From an uncultured Eisenbergiella sp. (lineage in GTDB: Bacteria; Bacillota; Clostridia; Lachnospirales; Lachnospiraceae): a stretch of 36,940 bases of DNA. A program made the position numbers and the translations under genes. The DNA lies in NCBI GenBank assembly GCA_910585455.1, contig CAJUEL010000044.1, positions 1 through 36,940 of the forward strand, written 5' to 3'. This document shows positions 32,950 to 36,940 of the stretch, in pieces. Every line of letters starts with the position of its first letter. Positions within the stretch are counted from its first letter, which is position 1. The notes under the pieces are model-generated. The model did no database searches, was not told the origin of the DNA, and worked only from the letters and a program-made list of their open reading frames with translations.

Positions 32950-33450
32950 ATGGAAACGTTTACCGCAGCAGAAAAACAGCATAATAACCATAGCCGGAGA
33001 AAGGTCGATCTGACCGGTCAAAGGTTTGGACGGCTGACTGTCCTTGCGCCGGCGGAAAATATCGGAAAAAGAACGGCATGGCTGTGCCGGTGTGACTGTG
33101 GCAGGGAAGTGGTCAGGAAAACGGTGCATCTGCGCGGCGGTCATGTAGGAACCTGCGGCTGTGAAAGTATTGCAGGTCGGCTGACGCTGGTGGAAGGAAC
33201 CTGTCCGGAGATGCTGATGGCTAAAACTGTGCGGAAGAACAATTCCAGCGGTATTACCGGTGTGGAATGGCTGAAAAGCGCACAGCGATGGCGGGCTACC
33301 ATTTGCTTTCAGGGAAGACGGCTTTATCTTGGAAAATTTGTACGGTTTGAAGATGCGGTCGCGGCAAGAAAGTCGGCGGAAGCCAAATACCACGATGCAT
33401 TTGTTGAACAGTTTAAAGGAGGTGAATACTGCGGAAACAGGTCCGGTTGA
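32950..33450 (+). CDS. AP2-domain protein with a zinc-ribbon-like N-terminus
   Basis: This predicted 167-residue protein has a C-terminal AP2/ERF-type DNA-binding domain (about 95-155, SSGITGVEWLKSAQRWRATI then GRRLYLGKF). In bacteria this domain is common in phage-like HNH endonucleases and small regulators. The N-terminal part carries LTGQRFGRLTVL and a cysteine cluster (CRCDCG ... TCGC), the zinc-binding region seen in such proteins. No HNH motif is present, so it is more likely a DNA-binding protein than a nuclease. ATG 32950 follows GGGAGG. The gene sits between two adhesin genes and is probably co-transcribed into the riboswitch array, as no good promoter separates them. Confidence 0.8.
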   Translation: METFTAAEKQHNNHSRRKVDLTGQRFGRLTVLAPAENIGKRTAWLCRCDCGREVVRKTVHLRGGHVGTCGCESIAGRLTLVEGTCPEMLMAKTVRKNNSSGITGVEWLKSAQRWRATICFQGRRLYLGKFVRFEDAVAARKSAEAKYHDAFVEQFKGGEYCGNRSG

Positions 33451-33490
33451 CGATGCTGCCCCGTTGCCGTCCGGATTGCAGAAAAGAGGG

Positions 33491-33589
33491 GTAACAACCT
33501 GATTGGCAAAACGTCTGAAAGGGCGTGACGCAAAGCTTGGGGACTAAGGCGATTTGAATTTTGGGATCGCTATGTTGGCCTGGTTGCTG
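33491..33589 (+). promoter_or_regulatory. Cyclic-di-GMP-I (GEMM-I) riboswitch aptamer 1
   Basis: The class I c-di-GMP aptamer hallmarks are present. GGCAAA is followed by a 6-bp stem closed by a GAAA tetraloop (33517-33520), then the core GACGCAAAGC (33527-33536). The tetraloop receptor pair is CTAAGG ... CTATG around a P3 hairpin, and the 3' strand is GGTTGCTGA (33582-33590). P1 is unclear: CAACC (33495-33499) can pair with GGTTG, but that uses the conserved 3' strand. CTGATT precedes it, as it does the other two copies. Confidence 0.9.
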
Positions 33590-33702
33590 ATTATAAAAGG
33601 CAAACCGCAGGAAACTGCGGGACGCAAAGCTATTGGGGGCTAAAGCGTCGGATGCTGCACAGGCAGTGGAAGAGCCATGCCAGCCCGGTTACTGATTATA
33701 AT
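33590..33702 (+). promoter_or_regulatory. Cyclic-di-GMP-I (GEMM-I) riboswitch aptamer 2
   Basis: This is the second copy. A 7-bp P1 is formed by ATTATAA (33590-33596) and TTATAAT (33696-33702). The stem CCGCAG/CTGCGG carries GAAA at 33611-33614, the core GACGCAAAGC is at 33621-33630, and the 3' strand is GGTTACTGA. The receptor reads CTAAAG ... CCATG, which differs from the CTAAGG ... CTATG of copies 1 and 3 and may weaken docking (inference). Confidence 0.93.
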
Positions 33703-33803
33703 TAGCAAACCATCGGAAACGGTGGGACGCAAAGCCATTGGGGGCTAAGGTGCTGGATGCCGCAGAAAGCGGCGGACAGATGCTATGCCAGCCCGGCCGC
33801 CGG
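33700..33803 (+). promoter_or_regulatory. Cyclic-di-GMP-I (GEMM-I) riboswitch aptamer 3
   Basis: This is the third copy. The stem CCATCG/CGGTGG carries GAAA at 33716-33719, the core GACGCAAAGC is at 33726-33735, and the receptor CTAAGG ... CTATG is intact. The 3' strand reads GGCCGCCGG, where the family usually has GGTTRCCG. Its P1 may use AATT (33700-33703) with AATT (33818-33821), enclosing the hairpin at 33801-33817. Its 5' side overlaps the 3' strand of the P1 of aptamer 2. It is the aptamer next to the adhesin start. Confidence 0.9.
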
Positions 33804-33837
33804 AAACTTTGCTTCCGAATTTTAGCAAAGAAAGGAA
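33801..33837 (+). promoter_or_regulatory. Candidate expression platform of the riboswitch array
   Basis: Two mutually exclusive hairpins follow aptamer 3. Hairpin A pairs CGGAA (33801-33805) with TTCCG (33813-33817). Hairpin B pairs CTTTGC (33807-33812) with GCAAAG (33825-33830) and ends directly against the ribosome binding site AAAGGA (33831-33836). No terminator-type T-run is present, so control of translation initiation seems more likely than termination. This is an inference from pairing by eye. Confidence 0.4.
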
Positions 33838-33845
33838 AAAATATT

Positions 33846-36749
33846 ATGAAAAAACGTTTTAAAGTTTTACGCAGGCGCGGTCTTGCGCTGTTTCTCGCTC
33901 TTACGCTGTGTATGAGCATGTCACTCACCGCTTTTGCGGAGGAGGCTGTGGCGGACAGTGAGGAAAATCCTGTGTCCGCTGAACAGGAAGCTACAGTTGT
34001 TGATGTTATTGTTCCGGATTCAGAACCCGCTGTGCAGGCAGAAACCGTGGATAACGGGGACGGTACGACCACCGTTATCGATATCACGGAGGATGTATGG
34101 GATACAGAAGGCGGCTCCGGAAAGACTGAGACCACGACAACCACGACGACGGATGAAGCGGGTAATGTCGTAGCGGAGTCCACACAGGTGAGCGGTTCGG
34201 AGACCACGTCGGAAAGCGCCGGTGAAAGCACGTCTGAGGAAGTGGGAGTTGGCAATGTGTCCGTTACCGCTACGCCGACTACGCCCGGCACCGGCACTGC
34301 GGATGCGGATGCCATTATAGAGTCCCTGAAGCCGGATACCTCGGGTGAGGGGTGGAACCAGAATGAGGACGGTTCCCACAGCAAAACCGAGAGCACGGAA
34401 AACGGGTCTGTAACGACTACCGTGACAGATGTCAGGGATGACAATGGCAAAACCATCGGATACACCACGCAGACAGTTACCACTACGGTGGAAACTACGC
34501 AGACACCTATCGAGACGCCTGAGGCTGGAACGAAGGAAAATGCGGATGGTTCCATTACCACTGTGACAGTGAACAGGGATGAAAACGGCACAGTTACCGG
34601 CTACACGGAAACCATCGAGATGTACAATGAAGATGGTGTTTTGATTTCCAGTATTACAAAAACGGTAAGCGGTTCCGGCTCTTCAACTCTGACCACGACG
34701 ACCACGACCACCAAAACCCAGACCGTTGACCCGAATGCCAGTGCCAATGTTACGGTAGGCATGAGCGGAGTGACGGCAGGGAAAAACCATGGCGCGCTTC
34801 ATACGCATGGTCTGCAGATTACAGATAAGCCGACAGCGGATAATGATCTGGTTGCACCCACGGGAACCGTGGGAACTGTCGATCTGAGTCAGCTGAAGGA
34901 TGACGACATGGTGTTTGTATCCGGCATTGGCCTCATTTCGAAATACAATCTGACCATCATGTATACACAGAATAAAAATGGCGGTTGGATAAAGTATACG
35001 AAGGGATGGCCGGTCCGGCAGTATATTGTCAAGGATAAGGATGGTAACGAGCATCCCGTATATTGTGCCGATATGTCTGTTATGACAGAAAATGGCGCAA
35101 CGTATTATCTGAATAATACGGAGGATGCGGATTACTACACGAATTCGAACAACGGTAAAAAAGATCCAACTGGCGGAGAGCACCTGCGGGAAATTGCCAC
35201 CAATGGTTATTGGGGCACTGCAGAGGGAACCGGAAGCCTGTCCGCACTTGTGGAAAAGCTTCTTGCAGCCAAGGAAGCCGGCGACCCGGCTTTGGATGCG
35301 CTTACGGCAGAACAGATCAGTTCATTGACAGCCGGTCAGGCTTTGACGGCGACGCAGGCGGCTATCTGGAAGTATGGCAACAGCCTTAGCCTGAATCCTG
35401 CTGTTCTTCAGACGGGAACAATGCAGGAAGCAGCGACCGAGAATTCAAAGCTTGAATATGATCCTGAGACAGGTATTATCACACGGATTAAGACCGAGTA
35501 TGACGAAGAGACGGGAAAAACAACCATAACTACGGAAACAACAAAGTTGATATTGCCTGAAGGTGCAGAAGTTACGGTTACTCGCGATCCGGAGACTCAG
35601 GAAATCACAAAGATTACTTATCCCAAGTATTATCCGGCATATATCAAGCTCCTTCCGGATGGCTGGCTGAATAATCCGGCGCACTCCTTAGTGGGTGGAA
35701 ATGGGTATTCAAAGGATTCCGAAGAAGTGCAATTGATTGAAGCGGTTTATAAGTATCTGGTATCTTTGGAACCGGAGAAGGACGAGATCACCGGCGAGAC
35801 CGTGAACGAAACCACCGACCTGATCCAGCCTTCCGATATCGTAGAAGCGGTTACCAACGTCAAGCAGGCGGTTGGAAAGGATGAAGGCGGCAACGATGTA
35901 TATGAAGCGGATGTAAGCTTTGTATTGACTGTTGAACAGGCCCGCTTAAACGGCGATCTGCTGGTCAAAATTTATGATTCGGTTACTGGTGAATTGATTA
36001 CCACACGCCGCGTAGCCGGTGATGACAGCAACGATGATGCGTCAATCGGAAAAGCTACCGCGGTGAGTGACGGCAAAGGCATTACTTATACCATAGACGG
36101 GCTTATGCTTTCGAACGGACAGAGCATTAAAATCAATCTGGTCGGTTCCCAGGAAGTGAAAAAGGGCGCTTACCTGATTACAGCCACAAACGGACATAAG
36201 GATCATCAGACATTTGTCGGCGTGGAGGAAGGCTCCCGCGATGTGGACTTAAACTTCACATTGACGCTGAATGTAGATCCGGGCGTTGTGAATGTTGTAG
36301 AAAATACAGATGTTGAATCCGTGCGTACATGGGATGAAGAGAGCGAAGTAGTTTATAACTATTATACGCTTGATTTGCCTGATCCCGATCCGACCCCGGA
36401 ACCTGACCCGACACCCGATCCCGACCCGACGCCTGATCCCGATCCGACTCCGGATCCCGACCCGACGCCTGATCCTGATCCCACACCCGATCCTGACCCG
36501 GTGATTCCGGACGAACCGACTCCTCTGACAGATATTCCCGAGGGCATTGTTCCTTTGGCGGATATTCCGGAAGAGATCGTTCCCCTGACAGCAGTTCCCG
36601 GTGAAGAACTGGTAGACCTTTTTGACGAGGATGTGCCTTTGGCAAACGTTCCGCAGACGGGTGATATTTCCGTTATGTGGTATGTCACAATTCTTCTGAC
36701 CGCCTGTGGTCTGGCAGTATTGACGCTTCGCAGGCGCAAAGAAAATTAA
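33846..36749 (+). CDS. Thioester-domain cell-wall-anchored adhesin
   Basis: This 967-residue surface protein starts at ATG 33846, ten nt after AAAGGA; a longer frame to 33738 would enter aptamer 3. The signal peptide (about 1-32) ends SLTAFAEE. A Thr-rich region (about 35-310) contains DG(S/T)xT repeats. A thioester domain follows, with C407 in VYCADMS and Q504 in TATQAAIWKYG, matching the Cys...TQxxxW signature whose side chains form an internal Cys-Gln thioester for covalent host attachment. A beta-sandwich domain (about 670-830) precedes a DPDPTP repeat stalk (about 845-885). The C-terminus has PLANVPQTGD, a hydrophobic helix and RRRKEN, a sortase signal. Expression is probably set by the c-di-GMP array upstream. 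Confidence 0.92.
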   Translation: MKKRFKVLRRRGLALFLALTLCMSMSLTAFAEEAVADSEENPVSAEQEATVVDVIVPDSEPAVQAETVDNGDGTTTVIDITEDVWDTEGGSGKTETTTTTTTDEAGNVVAESTQVSGSETTSESAGESTSEEVGVGNVSVTATPTTPGTGTADADAIIESLKPDTSGEGWNQNEDGSHSKTESTENGSVTTTVTDVRDDNGKTIGYTTQTVTTTVETTQTPIETPEAGTKENADGSITTVTVNRDENGTVTGYTETIEMYNEDGVLISSITKTVSGSGSSTLTTTTTTTKTQTVDPNASANVTVGMSGVTAGKNHGALHTHGLQITDKPTADNDLVAPTGTVGTVDLSQLKDDDMVFVSGIGLISKYNLTIMYTQNKNGGWIKYTKGWPVRQYIVKDKDGNEHPVYCADMSVMTENGATYYLNNTEDADYYTNSNNGKKDPTGGEHLREIATNGYWGTAEGTGSLSALVEKLLAAKEAGDPALDALTAEQISSLTAGQALTATQAAIWKYGNSLSLNPAVLQTGTMQEAATENSKLEYDPETGIITRIKTEYDEETGKTTITTETTKLILPEGAEVTVTRDPETQEITKITYPKYYPAYIKLLPDGWLNNPAHSLVGGNGYSKDSEEVQLIEAVYKYLVSLEPEKDEITGETVNETTDLIQPSDIVEAVTNVKQAVGKDEGGNDVYEADVSFVLTVEQARLNGDLLVKIYDSVTGELITTRRVAGDDSNDDASIGKATAVSDGKGITYTIDGLMLSNGQSIKINLVGSQEVKKGAYLITATNGHKDHQTFVGVEEGSRDVDLNFTLTLNVDPGVVNVVENTDVESVRTWDEESEVVYNYYTLDLPDPDPTPEPDPTPDPDPTPDPDPTPDPDPTPDPDPTPDPDPVIPDEPTPLTDIPEGIVPLADIPEEIVPLTAVPGEELVDLFDEDVPLANVPQTGDISVMWYVTILLTACGLAVLTLRRRKEN
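36379..36501 (+). repeat. DPDPTP repeat stalk coding region
   Basis: About seven imperfect 18-nt units encode DPDPTP-type hexapeptides. They form a rigid spacer holding the adhesin head away from the wall. A related linker with PLTDIP, PLADIP and PLTAVP follows. Confidence 0.9.
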
Positions 36750-36786
36750 TCCGGTCGATTTTTGACCGATCTATGAGCAATATTTG

Positions 36787-36820
36787 GCCCGGAGCCTGTA
36801 AAGGTTCCGGGCTATTATAT
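36787..36820 (+). terminator. Intrinsic terminator of the adhesin gene
   Basis: GCCCGGAGCC (36787-36796) and GGTTCCGGGC (36803-36812) form a 10-bp stem with one G-U pair and a six-base loop, followed by TATTATATT. It lies 38 nt after the adhesin stop. Confidence 0.8.
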
Positions 36821-36869
36821 TGATCACCGCCAATGGGACAGGACTGCTGACATTCCGCGCCCGGCGGCG

Positions 36870-36884
36870 CCGTGAAAAGTAACG
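36870..36884 (+). repeat. 15-nt intergenic repeat, copy 2
   Basis: CCGTGAAAAGTAACG is identical to 75-89. Here it follows a GC-rich stretch and precedes ACAGGAAACG, which resembles the arms of the palindromes at 2661-2693 and 24788-24816. No gene is seen in 36821-36940. Confidence 0.5.
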
Positions 36885-36940
36885 AAATGTGTAACAGATA
36901 ATATGTAGTGACAGGAAACGTACCCCTTTCCTGAAAACAA

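Noticed and set aside
33446..33475. TTGACG as a promoter just before the riboswitch array
   Set aside because: No -10-like sequence is found at 16-18 nt spacing. Read-through from the AP2 gene is the simpler reading.
33738..33845. 36-codon N-terminal extension of the adhesin
   Set aside because: It lies in aptamer 3, has no ribosome binding site, and would put residues ahead of a typical signal peptide that starts at ATG 33846.
36379..36501. Regular short repeats resembling a CRISPR array
   Set aside because: The 18-nt units are tandem without unique spacers and encode DPDPTP in frame. There are no cas genes.

Overview
The window looks like chromosome from a gut-type member of the Firmicutes, most likely Clostridia/Lachnospiraceae. 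The signs are strong AGGAGG-type ribosome binding sites, consensus sigma-A promoters, YesM/YesN two-component regulators, LplB/YtcP-type sugar ABC transporters and anchored surface proteins. The placement is an inference from gene content; there is no rRNA marker. Most of the window looks GC-rich, but about 250-1380 and 3250-6600 are visibly AT-richer and hold accessory genes.

Layout: (1) 1-6600 is a patchwork: a possible ~90-nt small RNA, a CPBP membrane protease, a 39-codon ORF, the rRNA methyltransferase rlmI, a NUDIX hydrolase, a type IV AbiEi/AbiEii toxin-antitoxin pair on the minus strand, and a TetR/flavodoxin-like reductase operon with a clear operator. (2) 6682-10333: GH2 beta-galactosidase plus SGNH esterase. 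(3) 10479-13969: a 2-oxoacid:ferredoxin oxidoreductase encoded as a gamma-delta fusion and an alpha-beta fusion. (4) 14301-27890: a glycan-utilisation locus with a GDPD-like phosphodiesterase, a PHP metallohydrolase, a permease/binding protein/permease importer without an ATPase, a YesM histidine kinase, a YesN regulator, a PfkB kinase, a GH4 glycosidase and an unrecognised 538-residue protein. A near-identical 19-nt element precedes both the GDPD and the first permease gene. (5) 28012-36820: a surface-adhesin island. A 1,526-residue SpaA/Cna-B-like wall protein (minus strand) diverges from a small AP2-domain protein. The AP2 gene is followed by three consecutive class I cyclic-di-GMP riboswitch aptamers, then by a 967-residue thioester-domain adhesin with a VPQTG anchor.

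The most notable system is the triple c-di-GMP-I aptamer array (about 33491-33803) in front of the thioester adhesin. All three aptamers keep the GAAA tetraloop and the invariant GACGCAAAGC core. The two junctions between them carry the same 10-nt sequence, which suggests growth by tandem duplication. Neighbouring aptamers appear to share P1-helix strands, so folding of one could affect the next. Together with the AP2 protein and the divergent SpaA-like wall protein this suggests a c-di-GMP-tuned attachment locus. No sortase, diguanylate cyclase or ABC ATPase is encoded in the window. I found no tRNA, rRNA, CRISPR array, insertion sequence or replication origin.
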